The notes under the pieces: generated by a model | Databases searched by the model: none | What the model was told of the DNA's origin: nothing | The model's input: only the letters and a program-made list of their open reading frames with translations | From: Janthinobacterium sp. PC23-8 | GTDB taxonomy: Bacteria > Pseudomonadota > Gammaproteobacteria > Burkholderiales > Burkholderiaceae_D | Assembly (NCBI RefSeq): GCF_002250505.1 | Contig: NZ_NJGY01000001.1 | Span: 3,057,066-3,121,065, forward strand | Length of the DNA: 64,000 nt | Reading direction: 5' to 3' | Translations under genes and position numbers: made by a program | In this document: one piece after another, positions 27,340 through 34,862 of the stretch | Layout: each line of letters starts with the position of its first letter | How positions within the stretch are numbered: the first letter of the stretch is position 1

Positions 27340-28503
27340 ATGAAGAATTTTGAATTCCATAACCCCACCAAAATCGTCTTCGGTGCCGATACCGTCACCA
27401 AACTGTCGACCCTGGTGCCGCACGACGCGCGCGTGCTGATCCTGTATGGCGGCGCCAGCGCCGAAAAGACCGGCACCCTGGCCGAAGTACGGGCGGCGCT
27501 GGCGCTGGGCCAGCGCAGCGTGCAGGAGTTTGGCGGCATCGAACCGAATCCCAGCTATGAAACCCTGATGCGCGCCGTGGCGCAGGTGCGCAGCGAAAAG
27601 CTGGACTTCCTGCTGGCCGTCGGCGGCGGCTCGGTGATCGACGGCGCCAAGTTCGTCGCCGCCGCCGCCCTGTATGACGGCGAGCCCTGGGAAATTGCCG
27701 AACGCGGCGGCGCCAATATCGCCCGGGCCTTGCCGTTCGGCGCGGTGCTGACCTTGCCGGCCACCGGTTCGGAAATGAACAGCGGCGGCGTGGTGACGAA
27801 AAAAGCCACGCATGACAAACTGAGTTTCCGCAGCCCGCTGCTGTATCCGCAGTTTTCCGTGCTCGATCCGGGCAAGACCTTTACCTTGCCGGCCAAACAG
27901 GTCGCCAATGGACTGGTCGACGCTTTTGTCCACACCACGGAGCAGTATCTGACCTATCCGGTACAGGCGCGGGTGCAGGACCGCTTCGCCGAAGGCCTGC
28001 TGCAAACCCTGGTCGAGATCGCGCCGCAGGCGGTCGCCTCGCCCGACGACTATGAAACGCGCGCCAACCTGATGTGGACCGCCACCCTGGCCTTGAATGG
28101 CCTGATCGGCGCCGGTGTGCCGCAGGACTGGGCCACCCACATGATCGGCCATGAACTGACGGCGCTGTACGACATCGACCATGCGCGCACCCTGGCGCTG
28201 GTGCTGCCCGCACTGCTGGATGTACAGCGCGAGCAGAAACGCGGCAAATTGCTACAGTATGGCGAGCGTGTCTGGAACATCACCGGCGGCAGCGACGATG
28301 AACGCATAACCGCCGCCATCGCCCACACCCGCGCCTTCTTCGAGGGACTCGGCATTCCGACCCGTTTGTCCGCCTATGCATTGGGGCAGGAAGCGGTGGA
28401 AGCGGTATTGAAGCAACTGGCGGCACACGGCATGACCGCACTGGGCGAACACCGCGATATCGACCTCGCGCGCAGCCGCCGCATCCTCGAAGCGGCACTG
28501 TAA
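27340..28503 (+). CDS. Iron-containing aldehyde/alcohol dehydrogenase (YqhD/BDH-like)
   Basis: A 387-residue NADPH-type iron-dependent alcohol dehydrogenase. Seen: FHNPTKIVFG N-terminus, cofactor loop GGGSVIDGAKF, LPATGSEMNSGGVVT, and metal-binding residues in NGLVDAFVHTTEQ and MIGHELTALYDIDHARTLAL. YqhD-type enzymes reduce toxic aldehydes such as butanal, acrolein and methylglyoxal. AAAGGAG sits 7 bases before ATG 27340. The operator between its promoter boxes links it to the preceding TetR gene, and a DJ-1-like gene follows 33 bases later. Together they form an aldehyde/electrophile defence unit. Confidence 0.92.
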   Translation: MKNFEFHNPTKIVFGADTVTKLSTLVPHDARVLILYGGASAEKTGTLAEVRAALALGQRSVQEFGGIEPNPSYETLMRAVAQVRSEKLDFLLAVGGGSVIDGAKFVAAAALYDGEPWEIAERGGANIARALPFGAVLTLPATGSEMNSGGVVTKKATHDKLSFRSPLLYPQFSVLDPGKTFTLPAKQVANGLVDAFVHTTEQYLTYPVQARVQDRFAEGLLQTLVEIAPQAVASPDDYETRANLMWTATLALNGLIGAGVPQDWATHMIGHELTALYDIDHARTLALVLPALLDVQREQKRGKLLQYGERVWNITGGSDDERITAAIAHTRAFFEGLGIPTRLSAYALGQEAVEAVLKQLAAHGMTALGEHRDIDLARSRRILEAAL

Positions 28504-28536
28504 TCCCGATTGAAAACTCACTGAAAAGGAAACAAT

Positions 28537-29214
28537 ATGAACATCCTGATGGTATTGACCTCGCACGACAAACTGGGCGACACGGGCAAGAAAACCGGCT
28601 TCTGGCTGGAAGAATTCGCCGCCCCTTACTATGCCTTGCAAGAAGCGGGCGCCACGCTGACACTGGTCTCGCCGCTGGGCGGCCAGCCGCCGCTGGACCC
28701 GAAAAGCGATGAAGCCGACTCGCAAACGGACGCCACGCGCCGCTTCAAGGCCGACGCCGCAGCGCAAGCCGTACTGGCCCATACCGGCAAGCTGGCCGAC
28801 GTGAAAGCGGCCGACTTCGATGCCGTGTTCTACCCCGGTGGCCACGGTCCGCTGTGGGACCTGGCCGAAGACCGGCACTCGATCGCGCTGATCGAGCAGA
28901 TGATCGCCGCCGGCAAGCCGGTCGCCGCCGTCTGCCACGCGCCCGGCGTGCTGCGCCATGTGAAAGGTGCCGATGGCAAGCCGCTGGTCAGCGGCAAGCG
29001 CGTCACCGGCTTTACCAATACCGAGGAAGACGCGGTGGGCCTGACCAACATCGTGCCTTTCCTGGTCGAGGATATGCTCAAGGCAAACGGCGGCGACTAC
29101 TCGAAGCTGGGCGACTGGCAGCCGTACGCCATCACCGATGGCCTGCTGGTCACGGGCCAGAATCCGGCATCGTCGGAAGCGGCGGCCGAGGCGCTGCTCA
29201 AGCTGCTGGGCTGA
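28537..29214 (+). CDS. DJ-1/PfpI-family protein (Hsp31/glyoxalase III-like)
   Basis: A 225-residue class-I glutamine-amidotransferase-like protein of the DJ-1/PfpI superfamily. The nucleophile Cys is in AAVCHAPGVL; the GGHGPLWDL segment forms the oxyanion side and a Glu in FWLEEFAAPYY corresponds to the conserved acidic residue. The length and motifs fit Hsp31/HchA-like glyoxalase III proteins that convert methylglyoxal to lactate without glutathione. It is the last gene of the TetR-YqhD-like unit. Its 3' end overlaps the convergent phosphoesterase by 17 bases. Confidence 0.88.
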   Translation: MNILMVLTSHDKLGDTGKKTGFWLEEFAAPYYALQEAGATLTLVSPLGGQPPLDPKSDEADSQTDATRRFKADAAAQAVLAHTGKLADVKAADFDAVFYPGGHGPLWDLAEDRHSIALIEQMIAAGKPVAAVCHAPGVLRHVKGADGKPLVSGKRVTGFTNTEEDAVGLTNIVPFLVEDMLKANGGDYSKLGDWQPYAITDGLLVTGQNPASSEAAAEALLKLLG

Positions 29215-30010
29215 TCCTTGCGGTGAGCTCGATGGTATAGCCGGGATTGAACTGTTCATTTTCCGGCATGCCGTCGGGCCGCGGGTAGCCACACGGGTTG
29301 CAGACGACGCGGCAAGCCTCGATGCGGTAGTCGAGCGACGCATGCATATGGCCATGCACCCACAGGTCCGCCTGCGCCACCAGCGCGTCGAGCCGCGAAG
29401 CAAACGCCGGCGAGCCGAGATTGGTGGCGTAGCGCTCTTCCACCGACCGTATCGACGGCGCCATATGCGTGATCACGACTGTCCTGCCATCGAAGCTCTG
29501 TGCCAGCTGTGTCGACAGCCAGGCCCTGTGCCGCGCATGCAGGGCGGCCGTGTCCTGCGCGCACAGCAGGCGGGCGTCAATGCCGCCGGTGCTGATGCGC
29601 TGGTAGTCGGGCATATACGCTTGTGCCGCGTTCAAGGCCTCCTCGCGGCGCTCCTCGCCGAACAGCAGAAAATCTGTCCACAAGGTGGCGCCCAGAAAGC
29701 GCACGCCGTTCAACTCCACCGCATCGCCGTCGAGCAGACGGATATTGGCGCCCTGCGCATTGGCGCTGGCGCAGGCCGCGCGCACGGCCATCTGCATCTG
29801 ATCGAGCTGGTGGCCATAGCCCTCGTGATTGCCATGCACGTACAGCACCGGCAGCGCGCCAAAGGTGCGCGCGGCCCAGGCAACCGCATTGCTGCCGGTG
29901 TCGATATCGCCGGCCAGGATCACCGCGTCGGGGCGGCCGGACAGGTCGATGGCGGGCGCGTGCTCGCGCCACATTTCCAGGTGCAGGTCGGATAAAATCA
30001 GCAGACGCAT
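29198..30010 (-). CDS. Calcineurin-like metallophosphoesterase
   Basis: A 270-residue metallophosphoesterase. All five metal-ligand motifs are visible in order: SDLHLE, LAGDIDTG, HGNHEGYGH, ITHMAPS and HGHMHAS. Such proteins act on phosphodiesters or phosphoproteins in the cytoplasm; substrate unknown. The start at 30010 gives MRLLILSDLH, the family N-terminus; an upstream in-frame ATG at 30052 would add 14 residues without family support. It is transcribed against both neighbours. Confidence 0.88.
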   Translation of the reverse strand: MRLLILSDLHLEMWREHAPAIDLSGRPDAVILAGDIDTGSNAVAWAARTFGALPVLYVHGNHEGYGHQLDQMQMAVRAACASANAQGANIRLLDGDAVELNGVRFLGATLWTDFLLFGEERREEALNAAQAYMPDYQRISTGGIDARLLCAQDTAALHARHRAWLSTQLAQSFDGRTVVITHMAPSIRSVEERYATNLGSPAFASRLDALVAQADLWVHGHMHASLDYRIEACRVVCNPCGYPRPDGMPENEQFNPGYTIELTARISPAA

Positions 30011-30129
30011 GGCAGGCAGGCGCAAGGCGCGCGGCAGTGGACAAGCATCCATCCTAACGCAAGCTTGACCGGCATGCGATGGCGACGGTACTCTGTGTTT
30101 CCTGAAAAAATATTCCTGAATGGAGCCGC

Positions 30130-31113
30130 ATGCCGTCTTTCGCCTTTCCCAAGTTGCTCGCCGCGCTGGCCATGCTGCCGCTGTCATGGTCTGCCTTGGC
30201 GCAGGTCGCCGACGATCCCCTGACCCGGCCCATCGCCTCGCCGTATGCCGAGCAATGGAACCGCCCGCAGCAACCGGTACGCATCCATGGCGACACGTAT
30301 TACGTCGGCGTCGGTGGCCTGAGCGTGGTCCTGATCCATACGGGGGAAGGCCTGATCCTGATCGACGGCGCGCTGCCGCAATCGGTGGTGGCCATCAGGG
30401 AGCATATCGAAGAACTCGGTTTTCGTGTCGAGGACATCAAGTTCATCCTGAACACGGAAGCGCATTTCGATCATTCGGGCGGCATCGCCGCATTGGCGCG
30501 CGACAGCGGCGCGCAGGTGCTTGCCAGTGCCCTGGGTGCGCAGGCCTTGCGCGCGGGCCGGGTGCTGGACGAGGATCCGCAGGCCGGCGAAATTGACCCC
30601 ATGCCGGCGGTGGCCAGGGTGCGCGAAGTCGCCGATGGCGAGACCTTGCAGCTTGGAGAACTCACCGTGACGGCGCGCCATACGCCCGGCCATACGCCGG
30701 GCAGCACCAGCTGGACCTGGGTCTCGTGCGAGGATGCGGCGCGCAGCGACTGCCTGAATGTGGTCTTCGGCGCCAGCCTGACGCCGGTGGCGGCCGACGA
30801 TTTTCATTACCTGGGCGACCAGCGCCATGGCGACCTGACGCCCAAGTTTCGCCGCGTGATGCAGGACTTCGCGCGCCTGCCCTGCGACATCCTCATTTCC
30901 GCCCACCCCGATCATTCGGGCGCCGACCAGAAGCTCGCGCAGCTGGTGATGGGCGTGTCACCGAATCCGTTTGTCGATCCACAGGCGTGCCGCAATTACG
31001 CGGCCAAAAATGAAGTCAAGCTCGATGCGCGCATCGCCAGGGAAAAAGCCGAGGTCAAGGCCAAGGGCGGCGAGGCCGGGCAGGCTGCGCAAGTGCCCGG
31101 CACCATCCGCTAG
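30130..31113 (+). CDS. Subclass B3-like metallo-beta-lactamase with Glu at Zn1 (B3-E type)
   Basis: A 327-residue exported MBL-fold enzyme with signal peptide ending near ALAQ (residues 22-25). The fold and motifs are those of subclass B3: EAHFDH at residues 110-115, GHTPGSTSWTW with His187, and ISAHPDHSG with His259. The usual HxHxDH is replaced by ExHxDH, that is Glu110 where standard B3 enzymes (L1, FEZ-1, THIN-B) have His116. B3 variants with this Glu (B3-E, as in the Sphingobium SIE-1 enzyme) have been described as active beta-lactamases. The Lys-rich C-terminal tail is unusual. Activity against antibiotics is inference; other MBL-fold hydrolases remain possible. Confidence 0.85.
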   Translation: MPSFAFPKLLAALAMLPLSWSALAQVADDPLTRPIASPYAEQWNRPQQPVRIHGDTYYVGVGGLSVVLIHTGEGLILIDGALPQSVVAIREHIEELGFRVEDIKFILNTEAHFDHSGGIAALARDSGAQVLASALGAQALRAGRVLDEDPQAGEIDPMPAVARVREVADGETLQLGELTVTARHTPGHTPGSTSWTWVSCEDAARSDCLNVVFGASLTPVAADDFHYLGDQRHGDLTPKFRRVMQDFARLPCDILISAHPDHSGADQKLAQLVMGVSPNPFVDPQACRNYAAKNEVKLDARIAREKAEVKAKGGEAGQAAQVPGTIR

Positions 31114-31375
31114 CCGATCGCAAGGCCTGCACCGCCGCCAGGTGAGGGCGGGCGACGTCAATCTTGAACCTGCTTGAAATACGCTCGTCGTTCAGCACGT
31201 CGGTCCAGAATTGACTGGCCATGCCGGCACCCAGTGCGACGCCGTCCGTGATCGTTCTCCACAAGCGGGAAAAGGTCGGTTGGCTGATGTCCAGGGCTGC
31301 GGCGAGTGCTGGCGCAGTTGCCGGTCTTTGCGCCAGCAGATGAACAAGTTCCTCGCGATGATCTTTGTTTGCCAT
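31055..31375 (-). pseudogene. HipA-like remnant (winged-helix N-terminus, interior missing)
   Basis: A 106-residue frame. Residues 1-45 (REELVHLLAQRPATAPALA, then ALDISQPTFSRL) resemble the winged-helix domain found at the start of some HipA-type kinase proteins. The following FWTDVLNDERISSRFKIDV segment looks like the C-terminal end of the same family, while the whole kinase domain (~300 residues) is absent. The frame runs 59 bases into the 3' end of the metallo-beta-lactamase gene and ends in a Pro/Arg-rich tail, as expected after loss of the native stop. I read it as an internal-deletion remnant; a small stand-alone HTH regulator is the alternative. Confidence 0.45.
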
Positions 31376-31514
31376 TTTTTTGCGGATGAATGAATAGATG
31401 TATTGATGTTTTTTTCGATAGTCGTGGCTGCTCCGGCCCGGTCCCACAGTTAACAATGAAAGTGCAGCAAGATCATGTTTTTTACAACAGATAGCCGTTT
31501 TATCATGCCCCCGG

Positions 31515-31544
31515 TTGACAGGGCTGTCGGCCGTGGCGCACAAT
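31515..31544 (+). promoter_or_regulatory. Sigma-70 promoter of the leader-peptide/attenuator unit
   Basis: A perfect TTGACA at 31515-31520 and CACAAT at 31539-31544 are spaced by 18 bases. The predicted start site near 31551 is about 38 bases before the short leader frame. Confidence 0.65.
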
Positions 31545-31588
31545 TGTGGCTCGGTCAGTTCATCCACCCTGCAATGAAAGGAAACAGC

Positions 31589-31627
31589 ATGCACCACCAG
31601 GCTAGCAACAATTTGAACAATCACTAG
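31589..31627 (+). CDS. Putative 12-residue leader peptide MHHQASNNLNNH
   Basis: A 12-codon frame with an AAAGGAAA ribosome site 4 bases upstream of its ATG. Five of 12 codons are Asn and three are His, an unusual composition for random sequence. It lies between a good promoter and a three-hairpin region ending in a strong terminator, the layout of a transcription-attenuation leader. Which amino acid or ribosome-stalling agent might be sensed is unknown. Too short for normal gene prediction. Confidence 0.45.
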   Translation: MHHQASNNLNNH

Positions 31628-31640
31628 CCCCGTGCATGCT

Positions 31641-31715
31641 GCTCGGGGTCATCGATCCCGAGCCGGCGTTCCTTCGAACCCCGGTGAGGAAACTCGCCGG
31701 GGTTTTGTTTTTCTG
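31641..31715 (+). terminator. Attenuator-like hairpins ending in a strong intrinsic terminator
   Basis: Hairpin 1 pairs 31641-31650 with 31654-31663 (ten pairs, one G-U). The terminator pairs AACCCCGGTGAG (31677-31688) with CTCGCCGGGGTT (31693-31704), one G-U, around a GAAA tetraloop, then TTGTTTTTC. CCGGCG at 31663-31668 is complementary to CGCCGG (31695-31700) inside the terminator 3' arm, so a competing antiterminator can form. The terminator itself is near certain; the switch is inference. Confidence 0.8.
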
Positions 31716-31817
31716 ACGCGCGTTTTTTTTCAACCGCGCCGGCAGGCAAGGCCCTGGCATACCAGGTTCTCATGTATGCCCATCATACTTTGCCGGCTTT
31801 TGTGAGCAGGAAAGGCA

Positions 31818-31907
31818 ATGCGCAGTCGCCTTGCTCGCATGGCTCACCAGAGCGACCTGGTGGAAGTGGTGCATACGCTGCGCCAGGTCGTCTGCATCAA
31901 GGGCTGA
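31818..31907 (+). CDS. Putative 29-residue small ORF
   Basis: A 29-codon frame beginning MRSRLARMAHQSD with AAAGG 3 bases before the ATG and ending 11 bases before the next small gene. It may be a leader or upstream ORF of that gene. Nothing in the peptide points to a function; coding status is uncertain. Confidence 0.3.
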   Translation: MRSRLARMAHQSDLVEVVHTLRQVVCIKG

Positions 31908-31918
31908 AAGGAAGCACC

Positions 31919-32089
31919 ATGAAAATCAAACTGAAAAACCCCAGGCCGCGCAACCGGCTGGTGGCGGCGGCCAAACTGCGCGGCGGCGCCGGCGCGCACC
32001 AGTCCGAAATGTCGCCGCGCGCGGCGCGCCGGGCCGGCAAGCACCGCTTGCGCCAGTTGCTGTCGGGGAGGGTGAAAGAGGAGGGCTGA
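31919..32089 (+). CDS. Small basic protein of unknown function (56 aa)
   Basis: A 56-residue, strongly basic protein (many Arg/Lys, beginning MKIKLKNPRPRNRLVAAAKL). AAAGGAAG lies a few bases before ATG 31919, giving good translational support; the longer in-frame start at 31772 is rejected because it lacks a ribosome site. The composition suggests nucleic-acid or ribosome binding, but no family is recognised with certainty. It lies between the attenuator-like leader and pnuC. Confidence 0.6.
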   Translation: MKIKLKNPRPRNRLVAAAKLRGGAGAHQSEMSPRAARRAGKHRLRQLLSGRVKEEG

Positions 32090-32162
32090 AAGAGCAGGGA
32101 GAGCCCGGCAAATCGGCTATAGTGGCAGCGCCGCTTCTCCCCTCACCGCAAAGGAAGACCGC

Positions 32163-32747
32163 TTGACATCCCCGCTTGAAATCGCCGCCAATGTCTTGAT
32201 GACCGTGTCCATCCTCCTGGCCGGACGCAATAACATCCATTCCTGGTGGATCGGCATGCTCGGCAGCGCGCTGTTTGCCTTGCTGTTCTACCAGGTCAAC
32301 CTGTATGCGGACGTGCTGCTGCAGCTGTTCTTTATCGTGACCTGCGTGATCGGCTGGGTGCAGTGGCGGCGCGGCGCGGCCGGCAAGCCCTTGCCGATCA
32401 CGCGCGTGGGCTGGCGCAGCCTGGCCTGGATCGTGCCGGCCGGCGTGGCCGCCGTTGCCCTGTACGGCCTGCTGCTGCATACCTTTACCAATGCCTACGC
32501 GCCGTTCATCGATTCGGCGGTGCTGGTGTTCAGCATCATCGCGCAATTGCTGCTGATGAGCCGGCGCATCGAGACCTGGGGCTTCTGGCTGCTGGTCAAT
32601 ACGGTGGCCGTGCCGCTGTATTACAGCCGCGGCCTGCACCTGACCGCCGTGCTGTATGCGGCCTACTGGATCAATGCGCTGGTGTCGTGGTACTGGTGGC
32701 GTTTGCAGGCGCGGCGCACGGCCGCCACCCCCGCCATCGCCCCCTGA
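32163..32747 (+). CDS. pnuC: PnuC-family nicotinamide riboside transporter, TTG start
   Basis: A 194-residue membrane protein with about seven spans and PnuC blocks: LLAGRNNIHSWWIGMLGSALFA, YQVNLYADVLLQLFFI followed by IGWVQWRRG, and a Trp/Tyr-rich last helix (YWINALVSWYWWRL). PnuC proteins import nicotinamide riboside or related vitamin precursors by facilitated diffusion. The TTG start at 32163 is chosen because AAGGAAG lies 6 bases upstream and it restores the conserved SPLEIAANVLM N-terminus. The exact vitamin cannot be assigned; no TPP or NAD riboswitch was recognised upstream. Confidence 0.82.
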   Translation: MTSPLEIAANVLMTVSILLAGRNNIHSWWIGMLGSALFALLFYQVNLYADVLLQLFFIVTCVIGWVQWRRGAAGKPLPITRVGWRSLAWIVPAGVAAVALYGLLLHTFTNAYAPFIDSAVLVFSIIAQLLLMSRRIETWGFWLLVNTVAVPLYYSRGLHLTAVLYAAYWINALVSWYWWRLQARRTAATPAIAP

Positions 32748-32768
32748 TTGCGGCGCTCAGTGCGGCCC

Positions 32769-33569
32769 TCAGTGCGGCGCCGCTCCGTTGCGCTGCTCCA
32801 GCAGGCGCTGGCGATAGGCGGTAGGGGTGACGCCCATGCGTTCGCGAAAGGCGGTGGCGAAATTGCCGGCGTTGTGAAAACCGATCAAGAGGGCGATATC
32901 CTGCACGTCGATCTCGGTCTGCCGCAGCAGCTTCATGGCGCGTGCGATACGCGCTTCGCGGATAAAGGCAAACACCGTCATGCCGGTCTGCTCGCGGAAC
33001 ATCAGGGTCAGTTTTTCGCGGTAGGTGCCCACGCTGCGGGCGATCTCGGACAGCTTGGGCAGGCTGCCCAGATTGTCGAGGATCAGCTGCCTGACGGCGT
33101 TGACGAACACCAGGTCGGGATGCTGGGGCGCCTTGTCGTTCTCCGGCACGGGCGCTGGCGCGGTGAGGTCGGTGCGCCGCATCAGGCCCAGGTGGACATG
33201 AATGCGCGCGGCCAGTTCGGCTGGCGTAAACGGTTTCGAGATGTAGTCGACGCCGCCCACCTGCAAGCCCATCACGCGCTCATTGACGGCGTCCGCGCCG
33301 CTCAGAAAGATCACGGGGATAGCTTCGGTTTGCGGATTGGCCTTGAGCAGGCGGCAGGCCGTATAGCCATCCATTTCGGGCATGCGCACGTCGAGCAGGA
33401 TCAGATCAGGACGCGTCGCCAGCGCCAGCTGGTAACCCTGGTAGCCATTGTAGGCCACGCTGAAACGGTAGGGCTCGTCGCTCAACAGCTCCGCCAGCAT
33501 GCGCTGCTCGAACGCGGAATCGTCCACGATCAGGATGTTTTTCTTACCGGTTGCACTGGTCATGGGCAT
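32769..33569 (-). CDS. Response regulator with AraC-type DNA-binding domain
   Basis: A 266-residue protein. Residues ~10-125 are a receiver domain: acidic pocket ILIVDDS, phospho-acceptor Asp in LILLDVRMPEMDG, Thr/Ser in IFLSGAD and the conserved Lys in YISKPFTP. The C-terminal ~100 residues are an AraC/XylS helix-turn-helix (LSEIARSVGTYREKLTLMF and IALLIGFHNAGNFATAFRER). This resembles regulators fed by hybrid kinases; no kinase gene lies beside it. ATG 33569 or 33563 are both possible; neither has a clear ribosome site. Confidence 0.88.
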   Translation of the reverse strand: MPMTSATGKKNILIVDDSAFEQRMLAELLSDEPYRFSVAYNGYQGYQLALATRPDLILLDVRMPEMDGYTACRLLKANPQTEAIPVIFLSGADAVNERVMGLQVGGVDYISKPFTPAELAARIHVHLGLMRRTDLTAPAPVPENDKAPQHPDLVFVNAVRQLILDNLGSLPKLSEIARSVGTYREKLTLMFREQTGMTVFAFIREARIARAMKLLRQTEIDVQDIALLIGFHNAGNFATAFRERMGVTPTAYRQRLLEQRNGAAPH

Positions 33570-33914
33570 GGCATGGATGACTTAACCAAAAAGCAAGTTG
33601 TGGCTTATTATGCCCTGCTTTTGAATTATTTTCTGGTTTTCTCATGATTCAAAAGATGTTTCACCGAAAGCAGAAGCAGCGATGTCGAGGATGACTAATA
33701 ATCGGGTCGTAGATTGATTAAATGCAATGCCGTTTACAAAAAGATCTGCTTTGCCATGCAGGCAAAGCTGCTGCAGGCCCATGCATTCTGGCGGCCGGCA
33801 GTTGAATTTGTTGTCCTGGTTTGCGTGCCCGAAAAACGCCGGCAATACCGTGACTATCCTCGTGTCCCTCCACAAGAGGGGCCATTCATTGATGCATCAA
33901 CATGAGGAGGCAGG
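33570..33914. other. Gene-free 345-base stretch with one hairpin
   Basis: AT-richer than its surroundings. A perfect hairpin GCTTTGCC (33748-33755) / GGCAAAGC (33761-33768) with a 5-base loop is present. Short frames on both strands lack ribosome sites and family-like sequence, so I do not call them genes. Confidence 0.5.
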
Positions 33915-34118
33915 ATGTTGCGCGCTACATTTTCTCCAGTCGCCGCCGCTGCGGTTACCGTGTCCCTCATCACCGCTTGCTTGCCTGTGACCGGCAATGC
34001 CGCCACGGATCTGAATGGTTCGAACAATACCACTTCCATGCATGGCCAGGTGCCGGTGCAAAACACGCCTGCGCCCGCTACCTGCAAGTCGGCCATCATG
34101 GCTGCCGTGTATTTCTGA
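33915..34118 (+). CDS. Small putative lipoprotein (67 aa)
   Basis: A 67-residue protein with a signal-like N-terminus and a lipobox-like ITAC at residues 19-22 (segment VTVSLITACLPVTG), leaving a mature peptide of ~46 residues rich in Asn/Thr/Ala. AGGAGG lies 4 bases before the ATG. No family is recognised. The single further Cys near the C-terminus (ATCKSAIM) is noted. An ordinary cleavable signal peptide is the alternative reading. Confidence 0.45.
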   Translation: MLRATFSPVAAAAVTVSLITACLPVTGNAATDLNGSNNTTSMHGQVPVQNTPAPATCKSAIMAAVYF

Positions 34119-34234
34119 GTAGCACCACATGACGGCCCGCCGTATCTTCCTGCAGTGATTTTTTGCGCATTTTTAAGCCTCTGCATTGGGGAATACTTAC
34201 TGGAAATTTGATAGTAACTTGAATGACTTTTATT

Positions 34235-34247
34235 GTTGCTTTGCAAC
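34235..34247. promoter_or_regulatory. Inverted repeat upstream of the HxlR gene
   Basis: GTTGC-TTT-GCAAC is a perfect 5-bp-arm repeat 17 bases before the HxlR start and just before its ribosome site; a site for autoregulation is plausible. Confidence 0.45.
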
Positions 34248-34264
34248 TATGTAAGGAGACGATC

Positions 34265-34822
34265 ATGAAACATACCAACTTCAATAATTTGCCCTGCCCG
34301 ATCGCGCGCAGCCTGGGCAAGGTCGGCGAATGGTGGAGCATCCTCATCTTGCGCGAAGCGTTTTATGGCAAGACGCGCTTCGACGAATTTGAAAAGAGCC
34401 TCAAGATCGCCCCGACCATCCTGACCCGGCGCCTGGCCGATCTGGTGGAAGGGGGCCTGATGACGCGCCGGCTGTACTGCGCCAAGCCGCCGCGCTACGA
34501 CTATGTGCTGACCAAGTCGGGCCGCGCCTTCAAGCCGGTGCTGCTGGCCTTTATCGCCTGGGGCAATGAGAACTTCGCGCCGGAAGGCGCCAGCCTCGTC
34601 ATCGCCAGCCGCGATACCGGCCTGGCCGCCGACCCGGTGCTGGTCGACGCCATGACGGGTTTGCCCATCAACGATGAATACTACGCGTTCGCGCCCGGCC
34701 CGGCCGCCAGCGACAGCATGCGCAGCATCATCGAGGAAGCGGAAAAGAGCAGCGGCATCGCACCGAAACCGAAGGCGCCGGCCGCCAACCGGGGCTGGGT
34801 GGCGGAAGGGCACCTGGCCTGA
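34265..34822 (+). CDS. HxlR-family winged-helix regulator
   Basis: A 185-residue HxlR regulator. The conserved N-terminal NLPCPIARSLGKVGEWWSILILREAF includes the single Cys (CPIARSL) that in several HxlR proteins senses electrophiles or disulfide stress. The wHTH continues through GKTRFDEFEKSL, APTILTRRLADL and the wing around RYDYVLTKSGRAFKPVL. A C-terminal extension of ~85 residues is longer than minimal members. AAGGAGA lies before ATG 34265. It may regulate itself or the AEC transporter 40 bases downstream. Confidence 0.9.
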   Translation: MKHTNFNNLPCPIARSLGKVGEWWSILILREAFYGKTRFDEFEKSLKIAPTILTRRLADLVEGGLMTRRLYCAKPPRYDYVLTKSGRAFKPVLLAFIAWGNENFAPEGASLVIASRDTGLAADPVLVDAMTGLPINDEYYAFAPGPAASDSMRSIIEEAEKSSGIAPKPKAPAANRGWVAEGHLA

Positions 34823-34849
34823 TTGTTCTTGCGGCCAGCAAGCTGGCGC

Positions 34850-34855
34850 TACAAT
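34850..34855 (+). promoter_or_regulatory. Candidate -10 box for the AEC transporter
   Basis: TACAAT ends 7 bases before ATG 34863. The TTG-containing hexamers near 34823-34834 are imperfectly spaced -35 candidates. If real, the transcript would be nearly leaderless. Confidence 0.4.
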
Positions 34856-34862
34856 GGCTGGC

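Noticed and set aside
31641..31690. tRNA-like or T-box-like element suggested by the TTCGAAC segment.
   Set aside because: No acceptor stem, D-arm or anticodon arm can be folded around it.
33642..33875. Possible 77-residue minus-strand protein in the 33.6-33.9 kb gap.
   Set aside because: No ribosome site, no family resemblance, Cys/Phe-rich random-like composition.
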